Virus record (IMG/VR): IMGVR_UViG_3300024261_001362
Span: 1-64,000 of that record
Source: a virus
Reading direction: 5' to 3' (one strand)
Length of the DNA: 64,000 nucleotides
In this document: positions 18,811 to 29,746 of the stretch, piece by piece
Layout of the letters: the number at the start of each line of letters is the position of its first letter
How positions within the stretch are numbered: the stretch's first letter is position 1
Notes under the pieces: generated by a model
The model's database searches: none
The model's input: the letters and a program-made list of their open reading frames with translations, nothing else
What the model was told of the DNA's origin: nothing
Made by a program: the position numbers and the translations under genes

Positions 18811-20531
18811 TGCCTATTAGAATAAGATATCAACATCAAGACGAGTGTACTATTAGACCAACTCCATTGGTTAATATTGGTACTCAGATCTTGAAGAATG
18901 GTGCTGGTGAAGCATTTGGTGTTACCTATAGTATCACTCTAACGGGCACATTATTGGCTGATCAAGGCACTCCTTATGCAATTGATCATTTAACAAATAA
19001 TAGATATACTTTATACAATCCAAATAATCAGGCGGATGATCCATTAATATTTGGTGGTCCCTATGGATGTTTTGATACTAATCAATCTCATTATGGTAAT
19101 TTTAGACCAAGTAAACAACAAATTGAACCTAATGAAGCCGCTACAGCACTTGTTACAAAACAGAGAGCATTACGTGCATTATTTGCCCAGGATGGACAAA
19201 GATTAGAAATTACTGATTTCAATGAAGATCTTCCAGTAGTTATATGTTATCCAAGATTAGTAGATATTCAATTTTCGGAAGGCATTTGGGTTGATAAATG
19301 TGATTTTACGATAAGCCTTGAGGCTGATACATTACTTTATGGGCAAGGCGGTGATAGTAGTTTAAAAGTTGATAATGAAGGTACTTTCATTGTTCCTAAT
19401 TCTGGAGAGCTACAAAATGGTAAAACAGAAGGAGATTTATTAGGATCTTTAAGTGGTGCATTTATTAATGATTACACTGAAGATTGGTCTATTGAAGTTG
19501 ATGAATCTACTGGGGAAAGTCCCGATCTTCCATTTTCATATCGGATCACTCATAACTTAAATGCCACTGGTAAAACACATTATAAACCAGGTGGAGAAAG
19601 ATTAGTAGCTTGGGAACAAGCTCGCAAATTTGTAACCGATAGACTATCTGATAATGTTACTGAATACCCTAATATTATGGGTCAAATTGGTAGCGGCACT
19701 ATTAATTTAGTAGATAGTTTTGGTGGATTTAGTCATGTTAGAAATGAGTCTATAGGTCAATCCGCTGGTACATATACTGTTACAGAAACTTGGTTGCTCG
19801 CAAGTGGAACTGCTTATGAGAATTATTCTTCATCAGTTTCTTCTGATACCTCATCCGCTTTTGTTGGTGTGAATATAGATGGAACTATTAAAGGTTTAAG
19901 TCAAATATCTCCAAGTGGACATGGTTCTGAGGATAAACCATCAGCCTTTGATAATGCGATGTCTAAATACATTGCTGTTAGTAATAGTGGTCAGTTTGGT
20001 TTAATTAGTGATATTTATAAGCGTGCAAATAATCTTGTTGCTGTAGAACTTAATTCTCAACCATTAAGTATGACGGTTGGTACTAATGAATATACAGGGC
20101 AAATAACTTATTCTACACAATTCGATAATAGACCAACTAATATCATCTCTGGTGTTTTAACTGAAAGTATATCTGTCAATGATACTTATCCTGGTGATGT
20201 TTTTGCTGTCATTCCCGTGTTAGGTAGAAAAACTGGTCCAGTATTACAATATATCGGCGGGAGAACTGAATATACAAGAGATCTTTCAATTAATCTTTTA
20301 ATGGATTACACAAAGATTCCTTATGGTGGTGGAAGAAATCCACTGTTACTCAAGAAACCAAGTGTCATTGAACCATCTGCCACACAGATAGGTAATTTAA
20401 TTAAAGAGCTGTCTCCTCAAAATGAGCCTGGAATTAGAAAGTATTTCGTTAGTCCTCCTTCAGAAAGTTGGGAACCAAAAACTGGATCATATTCTTTCAA
20501 TCTTACTTGGACATATGAATTGGATTCTTGA
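18810..20531 (+). CDS. Tail/baseplate-type structural protein (hypothetical)
   Basis: A 573-residue protein whose ATG overlaps the stop of the giant gene (TAATG), suggesting coupled translation. It is beta-rich with no signal peptide or membrane helices. An internal segment (about residues 105-175) with ALVTKQRALRALFAQDGQ, followed by strands reading LVDIQFSEGIWVDKCDF, has the look of tail-tube or baseplate-associated folds. The middle (about 300-350) is Ser/Gly/Thr-rich. I do not recognise a named family. Position between the giant fibre and the hub-like protein makes a virion role very likely. Confidence 0.55.
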   Translation: MPIRIRYQHQDECTIRPTPLVNIGTQILKNGAGEAFGVTYSITLTGTLLADQGTPYAIDHLTNNRYTLYNPNNQADDPLIFGGPYGCFDTNQSHYGNFRPSKQQIEPNEAATALVTKQRALRALFAQDGQRLEITDFNEDLPVVICYPRLVDIQFSEGIWVDKCDFTISLEADTLLYGQGGDSSLKVDNEGTFIVPNSGELQNGKTEGDLLGSLSGAFINDYTEDWSIEVDESTGESPDLPFSYRITHNLNATGKTHYKPGGERLVAWEQARKFVTDRLSDNVTEYPNIMGQIGSGTINLVDSFGGFSHVRNESIGQSAGTYTVTETWLLASGTAYENYSSSVSSDTSSAFVGVNIDGTIKGLSQISPSGHGSEDKPSAFDNAMSKYIAVSNSGQFGLISDIYKRANNLVAVELNSQPLSMTVGTNEYTGQITYSTQFDNRPTNIISGVLTESISVNDTYPGDVFAVIPVLGRKTGPVLQYIGGRTEYTRDLSINLLMDYTKIPYGGGRNPLLLKKPSVIEPSATQIGNLIKELSPQNEPGIRKYFVSPPSESWEPKTGSYSFNLTWTYELDS

Positions 20532-20564
20532 GAATGATTTGTACCAAATGTAAAAGGGCGGAAA

Positions 20565-20969
20565 ATGACAAATGAACCTTTAACAGATGAACAAAAAGTT
20601 TTGGGTTCTGGACAGGTTTTGCCCTCTGGAGAATCCAACTTTTATGATTATTCCCAAGACCATTCTTACAATGATGGTTCTGGTATTAATGTTAATTTTC
20701 CAAGTCCAAGTACTTTTATAGATGCTTCAGGTACAATTAGGACATATGCTCCTAGTGGAAATGTTGTAGAGACTTCTGGTATTTTTGCTGCTAGTGGATT
20801 ACAGACATCCTTTTCTAATTCTATGGATGCGGCATTATCAGGTATCACAGATTTTACTATTTTTAATAATTATATCCATCATACTACAGGTGTAAATAGT
20901 ATACCTGTACAGATACCATATCTTTCAGATTATACAATATCTAACGGTTTTAATCCATATGTATTTTAA
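20565..20969 (+). CDS. Small Ser-Gly-rich virion-module protein
   Basis: A 134-residue protein unusually dense in Ser-Gly dipeptides (eight: GSGQ, PSGE, GSGI, ASGT, PSGN, TSGI, ASGL, LSGI). It has no signal peptide, membrane segment or recognised fold. A gggcgg string lies just before the ATG, as it does before the giant gene at 3259. The gene lies between two tail-type genes, 11 nt before the hub-like gene. A minor virion protein or assembly factor is likely, and the function is unknown. Confidence 0.6.
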   Translation: MTNEPLTDEQKVLGSGQVLPSGESNFYDYSQDHSYNDGSGINVNFPSPSTFIDASGTIRTYAPSGNVVETSGIFAASGLQTSFSNSMDAALSGITDFTIFNNYIHHTTGVNSIPVQIPYLSDYTISNGFNPYVF

Positions 20970-20980
20970 GGTGAGGAAAA

Positions 20981-23900
20981 ATGTCGGAACATTCAATTAT
21001 ACCACCAACTGGTGAATATGGCTTAGATTGGCCTGCAAATCATGTGTTACCACAGGGTAAAGGTGGATCTATTTCCCAGGCTGGATGGACTGAGGAAGCA
21101 CAGGGATTTCCCCAACAAACTTTCTTGGGTGCTTCTATTAGAAGTTTTAATATAAGTGCTGGCTTTGGTGATACTTCATCTCAACTAAGTGTAGATTTAG
21201 TTAATGATGAATACAACAAATCTGATGGCTTGCCACTTGGTCAAGGAGATGATGTCTACCATAATGGTTTGATTGATACATTCCAACCTCCTGTGGTTGG
21301 TACTCCTGTGTATTTTAAATTTGGTAAAAATTTTGCTACAATAGATCAAGCTTACAGAAAAACCTTAGATGGTACATACAACGAGAGTACTATTCCGTCC
21401 GTTATTGATTTTCCCACCGTGACAACTAATGGTGATATCACACAGATTCCTGGTGATAATTACTTCTTAAGAGATACTACTGGCACTGGTGCCAATGCAG
21501 TTCATACATGGGTTGATAAAAGTTCATTGCTTGATGCCACTAATAATTCCCGTGGTAAAGATCATTTTGTGTTTGGGGGTATTTTACAGAGTTATACTCA
21601 AACTAAAGGTCCAAATGGTAATCCATTATATAGTTTAAATGTAACTGATCCAAGAGAAATTTTATCAAATGCTACTGTAATTTTAAACAATTATCAAGGA
21701 ACTACTTTTAATAATAAGAATCTATTTAATGTATATGGTTTTCTTGAGTATGATGTTAGTGATGAATTGAAAGAAGAGATTGAAGGTACTGATGTTTTAC
21801 CAAATCTTGATTTAAAATCTAAAAATATACTAACAAAAAATGTGGATGCAAAAGGTATCATTACATATACGGGCGATGATACATATATATTTGATGTTAA
21901 GCCTTTTACTACTAGTAATTATCCACCATCTTTCCCAATTACGGGTCAGGGTTTTTCTCGACGTGGTGATCAAGGTATTCCTTGGTATAGAGTTGACCAA
22001 GCATTGTCTGCTTTATTTAATTTTAAAGGTGCTCTTCCTCAAGAATATGTTAATTCTGGATTTGGAGGAGCAATTGATTTTAGGGGTTATAAATATGTAG
22101 TTGATTTTGGTGGTATTCCTTTAGAAAAAATACCTCAAATGTATTTTATGGACTTTGATCAATTAACATTAATGGACTTGGCACAAGAGCTTGCTGATGT
22201 CATCAGTCATGATTTATTTGTTAGTTTATTGCCGGTCATTGATCATCCAGCATATTCTTGGTTATATAATCTTAATCAGTATAATATTAACAATGGGAAT
22301 ACTACAGATGTTATTGCTGGAGTTATTCGTATAGATGCTATTGATAGATCGGTTCAGCCAGATTATGGCTCAATTAAGTCTTATATTGATGATCTTGCGG
22401 CGAATGGTGTTGAGGTTGAAAATCAAGACGTTGGTTTTGAATTATCTAACGTGACAACTGATAAATTTGTTGTCGGTGCAAATGAAGTTGATATGTTCTA
22501 TTTTTCTAATCATAGGGATAGAAATAATTTACAACTTAGAAGGAAAAATAATGGACTTCCCAATGATTTTGAATTGTTAGAGGAAACACAGTGGGATTTA
22601 GAAACTTCGCTCAAACAACAAATCCTTCCGTTTTATGGTTTCTTAGGTAAAAGTGCTGTTAGTATTCCAAGGGGATTTGGTTCATATCAACAGATACTAT
22701 TAGACACATCTCAACTGAATGCTTATGGAGTTGGTAATTATTATATTGCTACTGAACTTGAATTAAGAACTGTTTTAAAAAGTTATAGTAGTTGGTCTAA
22801 ATTTTTAGCTAATTATAGTGAATTGTATATTGAAGATCTTTCTGCCGATCAACAGTTCTATAAAGGATATGCTGGTGCTGCTTTAGTGAATTTAGAAGAT
22901 GATGTTGATTTTAATGCTCTGTTGGATAAATATTCAGAGACAAGCCCCAGAAATCGGTTAGCACTTGAGGCTATTCGTAATGGGAATTATGGAGTAACTT
23001 GTCCACGTTGTTTATTTAATTCTGATAAAGATTTTATGGGGTTAGATGGTTATCCAGCAAGTCCTTGTTCTCCCCCTTATGGTTATCCGCTTTATTATAA
23101 ACGTGCTGAAAAAATAGGAATTGCCCAAGCTGCATCCGTCAGCTTTGCTGAACCATATAAGCAAATACAAACTAATTTTGACAACATGAAAAAACGTATC
23201 GAGGAAAAAATTGATAGTGGTGCTATAGTTGTGCAAGAGGATGCTTTATCTGAAGTGCTTGAAGATATTATTTCTGGCACAATTGATGACTTAGATATAT
23301 CTCCAGAATCACAAAAAATACTATCTGATCAAATAAAAGAATCTAGAAACTTATCTAAAGATCATCAAGAATTCTATAACCTTATTGGTGAAACCGTTAA
23401 GAGTGCGAATTTTTTAAAAAATAATGCTGGTTATATAGCGGCGGTTACAGATATTGGTTTAGATGGCGAAAAAAATGCTAAAAAAGTATATGCTTTTCTA
23501 AGACGAATTGCGGAGGAAAATTTAGGTAAAAAATTCTTAGTGAAAATTCCCAAGGCTTGTAATTTATCTTATGATACTCAATTTAAATTTGATCCATATG
23601 AAGTTGAGGTTGAAAAAGGTCCATTTGGATTTAAGTCACAGCCGATTAATTTCGATGCTGGTTATTCTTCATCTTCTATATTCAATATAGAGATTAGTGG
23701 ATTATTAAGTCAAGTACAAATAATAGATGTTAATCAAGGAACATCGACAACTAGTAGTAGGGAATTGTTTAATCATTATTTAGATAAGGATGCTAAGGCA
23801 GAATATACATATGGGGCATTGAAGAATAATTATAATCCTGTTTCTGAAAAGTGGGAGTTTAATTATCAACCTGCTACTAATGGTGGGTTTTTTAACTTTG

Positions 23901-25825
23901 CTTTACATAATAGAAATTTATCTTTTACAGAATCTTCTACTCTTAGTGAATCAGAATTACCTTTGTCAACTCAATTTCTTTTAGCACCCAAAGATTTGAG
24001 TACTATCGTTGATTACAATGGTAGAATGAAATGTTATGTTAGATATGATAATAGTCAATTTTTGGATATGAGTTCAGTTTCTAAAGATAAGATCGTACAG
24101 CAGTCACAAGGGGATAGAGGTTTTATCCCTGATATTATGGAGGAATTGGAAAATACAAATCCTGGTTATAGAACTGACATGGATAGAATTAAGAGAATGA
24201 ATGCAATAGATACTCCAAAAACTGTTACATTTGTTTCGTGTGATATTGATGCTCAATTGTATATGTGTCCAAAGCCCTCTAGTTCACAAGTTACTGTATA
24301 TGGTAGGGATGTTAAATATGTAGCAAATGAAAGACCGTTACAATTTGTAGAGGAATCTTCTGGTTGTTTCAAAGCAATGATTGAAGATCCATATAGAATA
24401 TATTCTCCAAGTGCTAATGGTGGTGCTGATGGTAGGGTTGTAGAAAATATAGATTTCCAAAGAACATATAACGAATACGTAGATGCCTATTTAATTGATA
24501 CTGAAAAAGAAAATCTTGATCCAGATCATGTTTACGCTTTAATCACCGTACCCGGAAGAATTAAGCCTATTTTAGATTCTAGATATGTAGATGGTGATGC
24601 TTACAATGTGAATCCAGCAAAGATTAAACATCAATTGACTCAAGATGTAGTACGAGGTCCGAAGGGTTTTGACAAACCAGCACCTGTTGTTAATAGGGAT
24701 GAATTTCTTGCATCCGGCATTGAATGTCCAATAGACGTTGGGGATTTGACATATAACAGTATTGCTAAGAGTAAGATTAATGATGTGGAAAAAGCAAAGA
24801 TACTTTTAAATTGGCAAAAACAAGAATTTAAACAGTTTGCTGCGGCGATAAAAGCTCAAAGAGAAGCTTTGACTTCTGCATATATGAATGAAGATTTCAA
24901 TGTCAGCACATCACAACCATCACCAATATATCCAGATTTAGTTGCTATGCCATTACTTTCTAATGAAAGGTGTTATGGACCTTGGATGTCTGCAAGTATT
25001 ATAGACTCCAATGCTTCAGTAAGATACTCAAATATAGGCGGTAAAGTAGAATTTGTCAAGGATGAAAATCTTGCTCCTTGGAATTTTGCTGGTTATCAAT
25101 TAATGAACGAGGCTGGATCGTTACAGGCTCAATTTTCTAATAGTTTATTATTATTTGGTGAAAAGGGTAGTTTTTCTATACCTGAAGCACCAACTGGATT
25201 ATCTATTGCTGCAGCATTAAAAGCTGGTGGTCCTTTGGTCACTTCTATTAATGTTTCCGTGGATGAATCAAGTATTCGTACCAGTGTAAATATGGATTTA
25301 TATACTTCACGGTTTGGTAAATTACAGAAACAAAAAGAAGAATTAATCGGAAAAATTGCTAGAGAAAGACAAAAGATTATTGATCAAAATAATAGTATGA
25401 TTCGACAAGGACTCGGAAAGTCATCTTCAATCGTCTCTAATACAGCCAGCGAAATTTTAGAAAGAGCTTCGGAAGATATAGAAGATGCATTTAATGAATT
25501 AAGTTTTGATCAAACTTCAGTGTTTAAAGCTAAAGGTAGTATTGATGCAGGTCATGATACGGCTGGTAATATTACATTGAATGGAGGAGACAAGACTTCA
25601 GAATCTAAAATATCTTTACAAGCTGCTATTAGGCGTCAAGCTAACTTGACTCCCTCCCAAAGAAATGCTGAACGTGGTCGTACATATATTTTAGGTATGG
25701 AAAAAGAACAATCAACAGCCGTAGTTAGTAAAGATGGCAGAGAGAGTAGTCGGTTTATTCGTGGTTGGCATAATTACGAGAGACAAGATATAGTAGATCA
25801 ACAACTGGATGCAAAGGAAGAATAA
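20981..25825 (+). CDS. Baseplate-hub-like large structural protein
   Basis: A 1614-residue protein. The first 260 residues resemble phage hub/GpD-type proteins: a strand pattern around SIRSFNISAGFGDTSSQLSV, then GTPVYFKFG, then FGGILQSYTQTK ... YSLNVTDPREIL ... NNYQG, the usual arrangement of the first hub barrel. Farther on there is a CPRC pair plus a third Cys (about residues 674-694), a possible metal site. A predicted coiled coil (about 1444-1507) and a Gln/Lys/Arg-rich tail follow. At three or more times the usual hub length it must carry extra domains that I cannot name. Shine-Dalgarno GAGG precedes the ATG, and it ends 2 nt before the next gene. Confidence 0.55.
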   Translation: MSEHSIIPPTGEYGLDWPANHVLPQGKGGSISQAGWTEEAQGFPQQTFLGASIRSFNISAGFGDTSSQLSVDLVNDEYNKSDGLPLGQGDDVYHNGLIDTFQPPVVGTPVYFKFGKNFATIDQAYRKTLDGTYNESTIPSVIDFPTVTTNGDITQIPGDNYFLRDTTGTGANAVHTWVDKSSLLDATNNSRGKDHFVFGGILQSYTQTKGPNGNPLYSLNVTDPREILSNATVILNNYQGTTFNNKNLFNVYGFLEYDVSDELKEEIEGTDVLPNLDLKSKNILTKNVDAKGIITYTGDDTYIFDVKPFTTSNYPPSFPITGQGFSRRGDQGIPWYRVDQALSALFNFKGALPQEYVNSGFGGAIDFRGYKYVVDFGGIPLEKIPQMYFMDFDQLTLMDLAQELADVISHDLFVSLLPVIDHPAYSWLYNLNQYNINNGNTTDVIAGVIRIDAIDRSVQPDYGSIKSYIDDLAANGVEVENQDVGFELSNVTTDKFVVGANEVDMFYFSNHRDRNNLQLRRKNNGLPNDFELLEETQWDLETSLKQQILPFYGFLGKSAVSIPRGFGSYQQILLDTSQLNAYGVGNYYIATELELRTVLKSYSSWSKFLANYSELYIEDLSADQQFYKGYAGAALVNLEDDVDFNALLDKYSETSPRNRLALEAIRNGNYGVTCPRCLFNSDKDFMGLDGYPASPCSPPYGYPLYYKRAEKIGIAQAASVSFAEPYKQIQTNFDNMKKRIEEKIDSGAIVVQEDALSEVLEDIISGTIDDLDISPESQKILSDQIKESRNLSKDHQEFYNLIGETVKSANFLKNNAGYIAAVTDIGLDGEKNAKKVYAFLRRIAEENLGKKFLVKIPKACNLSYDTQFKFDPYEVEVEKGPFGFKSQPINFDAGYSSSSIFNIEISGLLSQVQIIDVNQGTSTTSSRELFNHYLDKDAKAEYTYGALKNNYNPVSEKWEFNYQPATNGGFFNFALHNRNLSFTESSTLSESELPLSTQFLLAPKDLSTIVDYNGRMKCYVRYDNSQFLDMSSVSKDKIVQQSQGDRGFIPDIMEELENTNPGYRTDMDRIKRMNAIDTPKTVTFVSCDIDAQLYMCPKPSSSQVTVYGRDVKYVANERPLQFVEESSGCFKAMIEDPYRIYSPSANGGADGRVVENIDFQRTYNEYVDAYLIDTEKENLDPDHVYALITVPGRIKPILDSRYVDGDAYNVNPAKIKHQLTQDVVRGPKGFDKPAPVVNRDEFLASGIECPIDVGDLTYNSIAKSKINDVEKAKILLNWQKQEFKQFAAAIKAQREALTSAYMNEDFNVSTSQPSPIYPDLVAMPLLSNERCYGPWMSASIIDSNASVRYSNIGGKVEFVKDENLAPWNFAGYQLMNEAGSLQAQFSNSLLLFGEKGSFSIPEAPTGLSIAAALKAGGPLVTSINVSVDESSIRTSVNMDLYTSRFGKLQKQKEELIGKIARERQKIIDQNNSMIRQGLGKSSSIVSNTASEILERASEDIEDAFNELSFDQTSVFKAKGSIDAGHDTAGNITLNGGDKTSESKISLQAAIRRQANLTPSQRNAERGRTYILGMEKEQSTAVVSKDGRESSRFIRGWHNYERQDIVDQQLDAKEE

Positions 25826-25827
25826 CA

Positions 25828-28800
25828 ATGGCTGATACACATTTATTTACAACTAAAAATCCGATAATGAACGATCTTGGACTTGGGTCTTTTACTACAG
25901 GTATTTTATATGATTGGGTTACTGAGCAGAATGGTGCTAATTTAATTAATATTACACCAGATTACTGGGATCTTTTTTCCATTGATGAACCTAATGATCC
26001 TCTCGCTGCAATGCGACATATTCTAACAAATAATGTTCCAACAGATATGTCGCAATTTTATATTGAGACCAAAAGACCCAAAGGCAGGACATTTGAAAAT
26101 ATAACTTATACTGGATTGACTTCAAATAAGAGTTATGATAGTAATTGGCGTTATAAGGTAAAGGTTATAGACTATAGTTTTAATTATCTTAAAATTAGTG
26201 ATTTTTCATCTAGTGCCGGTAAATATACAGATAAAATAACCTCTATTATCAAACTGAATGATTGGGTTAATGATAAAGGACATATGAGTGATCCTTTATA
26301 TCAAGCTCGTGCTACATTTGTAAGAGATATTCGTCGTAGTGATCATGAAGGGATTATTTGGACTAATTATGTAGATATTCGTTTACCAGGGTTTGATCAA
26401 ATCTGTACAATTCCTGTCAAATGGAAACTTCTTTTATATAAAAAGAAACCTTTAGCAACTCATACTCTCGCAACTAAAAATCCAAGTTTTGCTATATCTC
26501 AACAAAATTCTTTAGGAGTAAAACATGGAGCAAGGGATGTTACAGGAAGATTAGTAGGTAATGAAGAAATTGCTGGTGAATTAGATGTATGGACAGATCC
26601 AGCTTCTGGAAAAGTTCGTGCAGGAAATAAACTTGTAATGGCTGTTATGACTAGTGATCTTCCTAAAGCTGATGCACCTGATGACGAAACTCCTGAAGGT
26701 GCTCGGAATACGACAACAGGACGTTCAGTCAAATTTGGTACAGCCAGACCAATTATGATGAAGGATGGAAATCCTCTTGATTGGGGTCCAGAATATAAAT
26801 ATAAAAATGCCTGTGGACTTTCTGACGATGAAAAAAATGAATTATACGAAATTCCAGTAATCAATGCATATTCAACTGTTTCTTTTGCTAAAGGTGAAGA
26901 GGTGATGCTGGCCGATAATGGTGGTGGAGGAGTTTGGCAAGTATTAAAGGTCTTTGATATTACTTCGGGACCACAGCCGATTGTTCCTAGTGTGGATAAT
27001 TGGTCTATTACATCTATGGCTTCTAATGCTGAACATTATTTTAAATCCTCAAATAGATCATTAACAAACCCAATAACGTTCGATGAATATGAAAAGGGTA
27101 TTTATAATGAATATTATGATTTAGAAGATAATCCTTATTTAGATCATATCAAACATGATCAAAATGGTTATGTACAGATTACTTCTTTTGATATGATGGG
27201 AAAAAATGTTGGTGGTACAAGAGACACACATGCTTTAGGTAATACTCAAATCGGCACTAGAGCTAATGGTCAACCTATGGAAGATCTTACTGATGTTCTT
27301 GGAATAACCACCACGCCATTTTTTGGTTGTGTTTTTCCTGATGGATATGAGGGTGGTGCGAAATATACAGAATATCGTGAATCGAGTACTGTTAAGATGG
27401 TAGCTAGCAATCCCGACAAGGGGTCGCAGGGGCGGAAAAATCTTGTGTATGTCAATGATATTCCGACAGGCACAAAAATATTTGATAGTGACGCTGGTCA
27501 TTCTAACACTGCAGGAAGTCCTTTTCAAGATGGTTCGCCATCATTACTTCAACTTCCAGCGGATATTGCTCTTCATGCATCTCCTAATAGTGATGGTATT
27601 GGTAGTCCTATTACTTTAGTTGATAGCTTATATTGGTGGTTTAAGCCAATCCCTCCGGATCCGACGATTCCACCTGGGTTCAACATGCAACGCAACACTC
27701 GGCTATGGAGTGAAGATTCGAAGAGATATGCTTGGTTACAACGTGAGGATGGTGGTGATACCTTTGGGTTTACACCAAAAAATAAAGGTAGGATTCAATT
27801 TAGACCATTGAAGGCTGAAATTTATGCGGCTTTTGAGATTTCAAAAGGGGGATCACCCACTAAAATAACCGATGACAGTGTTCGTGGGTGTTGGGCAAAT
27901 AGAGGTTATCTTAAGACGGGATATACTGGATCACCTATATCAGACAAAGTTTGGCAGAGGCAAACGATTTTTAAGAAACCCGGTGAATCCACGGGTATTA
28001 TAGGTCCATCAGGCTTTAAATATAATTTAGATATTGAAACTTATTTACCATCTGAAAATAGTGCATTTCCTAAACCTTATTTCCGATTAGGTGGTCCGAA
28101 TGGCTGGCAAAAATATGATAGACCTGCTGGTGGTGTTGGAATTATTGGTGCTCAAGTTACAGTTACTGCGGGTACTGCTATTAGTTTTCAAGTTAAAGAG
28201 AATTATTTTGGTATGGATGATTGGTTTTTTAATAATCCTGCGGGTGGTGATTGGAGTTCATCTTTTGGTGATAAGCCAACTGATTATAATAGATTAAATA
28301 ACACCAGTTTACATGCGAGGGTTTTTCAACACTGGCCTAAAAAACAAACAGTATACGATCCACGGTTCTTTGCTGTATTTCATTTTGGTGAAGGTTTGGG
28401 GGGAGATAACAGATTTCCAAGTGTCAAATATATGGCATCATATAAAATAGAAGGTAAAATGACGGTTACAGAGATTACTGGTGGTCCAGATAATACCCCA
28501 TCAGCAGAACAAAATTGGCTTGATTTAAAAGATGTAGATAGTTTTGGTGGATTTAGTGGGATGAGCAACCGAGTGCCAATAGGATATTCTCCAACAGGTT
28601 CTGAATCGGGTAAGTGGAAGGTAGAGGAACTAAGTTTTCCTAAAGCAGATATCAGAGTACCAACATTAATTAAAGACACTGGAAGCCATCCGAATACTGG
28701 AATGGGTACAATAGCAATCCCGACTGGGGATAAACAAAATTCATGTGATACCTGTCCGTACCAGATATGGGGTGCTCAAGATGTAAATAATGTTCCCTTA

Positions 28801-29673
28801 AGTGGTGTATGGAATGATTCTAGTATATCGGGTTGGAGAAACCCTGAAGATTGGCAGCTAGACGTTTATTTTAGGGGACGTTTACTACCTGCTACTAATA
28901 AAGTTAAAGTAATTGGTATTGAATCGATAACATCTCCGGACGGTTTTACATATGACGATCAAGTTGTAATTCATAGTCGAGGTGCAGGATATAGTGACGA
29001 AGATACCTTTACTACGAAAGGTGGTTCTGGACAAAATGTCATTTTAAAAGCAAACACAGGAACAAATGGGGTGATTGAGAATTTTACTATCATTGAATCT
29101 GGTGGTGGATTTATACCTGCGGATTTCTTCGCACCCACAGATAAACCAAGCTACCAAGCTGCAAAAGTTACAGTTGAACCATTGAACATTACGAGTGACG
29201 GCGATGGTTTACAAGCATATATTAAATATGGTTTAATTATAACCCAAAAGATTACACTAACCGGCCCCCAAGAGGCTACAGATGAGAATATCTTTGATTT
29301 GGTAAATGAACCTCCAGTTCCGACTGAATTAAATGGATCAATTAGAAAAGCTATATCTAGTCCCTCTACTACGAATGCTATTATAACCAAGCCCAGTCCT
29401 ACGAATCAGTATGATGTATTTCTACATTATCATAATGATATATCTCATGTTTTTGATGAACGATGGAATGTGGGAGGAGGTGGACCAAGGGCGATGGAGC
29501 AATTTATTAATTTGGAAATAATTCCAGATGGTTCAGCCTCCACAACTGTTATTGCTAATGATGGTAGTACAGCCAATACTAGGAATCAGGGTAGCAGCAG
29601 TAGTACATTAAGCGATGCCACAAGTCTAAGCAACCAACTTAGGCCAGATACGGGATTGACTTATGGTTCATAA
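25828..29673 (+). CDS. Large structural protein (probable baseplate/tail surface)
   Basis: A 1281-residue protein, beta-rich and without a signal peptide. Residues about 1040-1110 carry a pattern seen in T4-like and cyanophage baseplate proteins: VIHSRGAGYSDEDTFTTKGG, then GxxxVILKANTGTNGVI, then IIESGGGFIP. A CDTC pair occurs near residue 972. The protein starts 2 nt after the hub-like gene with a GGAAG Shine-Dalgarno, and appears to be the last gene of the large structural transcription unit before a new promoter. A baseplate-wedge or fibre-attachment role is my inference. No enzyme motif is evident. Confidence 0.55.
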   Translation: MADTHLFTTKNPIMNDLGLGSFTTGILYDWVTEQNGANLINITPDYWDLFSIDEPNDPLAAMRHILTNNVPTDMSQFYIETKRPKGRTFENITYTGLTSNKSYDSNWRYKVKVIDYSFNYLKISDFSSSAGKYTDKITSIIKLNDWVNDKGHMSDPLYQARATFVRDIRRSDHEGIIWTNYVDIRLPGFDQICTIPVKWKLLLYKKKPLATHTLATKNPSFAISQQNSLGVKHGARDVTGRLVGNEEIAGELDVWTDPASGKVRAGNKLVMAVMTSDLPKADAPDDETPEGARNTTTGRSVKFGTARPIMMKDGNPLDWGPEYKYKNACGLSDDEKNELYEIPVINAYSTVSFAKGEEVMLADNGGGGVWQVLKVFDITSGPQPIVPSVDNWSITSMASNAEHYFKSSNRSLTNPITFDEYEKGIYNEYYDLEDNPYLDHIKHDQNGYVQITSFDMMGKNVGGTRDTHALGNTQIGTRANGQPMEDLTDVLGITTTPFFGCVFPDGYEGGAKYTEYRESSTVKMVASNPDKGSQGRKNLVYVNDIPTGTKIFDSDAGHSNTAGSPFQDGSPSLLQLPADIALHASPNSDGIGSPITLVDSLYWWFKPIPPDPTIPPGFNMQRNTRLWSEDSKRYAWLQREDGGDTFGFTPKNKGRIQFRPLKAEIYAAFEISKGGSPTKITDDSVRGCWANRGYLKTGYTGSPISDKVWQRQTIFKKPGESTGIIGPSGFKYNLDIETYLPSENSAFPKPYFRLGGPNGWQKYDRPAGGVGIIGAQVTVTAGTAISFQVKENYFGMDDWFFNNPAGGDWSSSFGDKPTDYNRLNNTSLHARVFQHWPKKQTVYDPRFFAVFHFGEGLGGDNRFPSVKYMASYKIEGKMTVTEITGGPDNTPSAEQNWLDLKDVDSFGGFSGMSNRVPIGYSPTGSESGKWKVEELSFPKADIRVPTLIKDTGSHPNTGMGTIAIPTGDKQNSCDTCPYQIWGAQDVNNVPLSGVWNDSSISGWRNPEDWQLDVYFRGRLLPATNKVKVIGIESITSPDGFTYDDQVVIHSRGAGYSDEDTFTTKGGSGQNVILKANTGTNGVIENFTIIESGGGFIPADFFAPTDKPSYQAAKVTVEPLNITSDGDGLQAYIKYGLIITQKITLTGPQEATDENIFDLVNEPPVPTELNGSIRKAISSPSTTNAIITKPSPTNQYDVFLHYHNDISHVFDERWNVGGGGPRAMEQFINLEIIPDGSASTTVIANDGSTANTRNQGSSSSTLSDATSLSNQLRPDTGLTYGS

Positions 29674-29694
29674 GGGTAATAATAATTAATTAAA

Positions 29695-29723
29695 TTAACT
29701 TTCCGTGTATAATACAATATAAT
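29695..29723 (+). promoter_or_regulatory. Candidate sigma70-like promoter
   Basis: TTAACT (29,695-29,700) and TATAAT (29,718-29,723) are separated by exactly 17 nt in the 73-nt gap between two structural genes. A second TATAAT lies at 29,708-29,713. Transcription from the main candidate would start about 10 nt before the AGGAG ribosome site of the next gene, giving a very short leader. This is a consensus match by eye only. Confidence 0.45.
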
Positions 29724-29746
29724 GACCTTCTTTTAGGAGAATTTAA

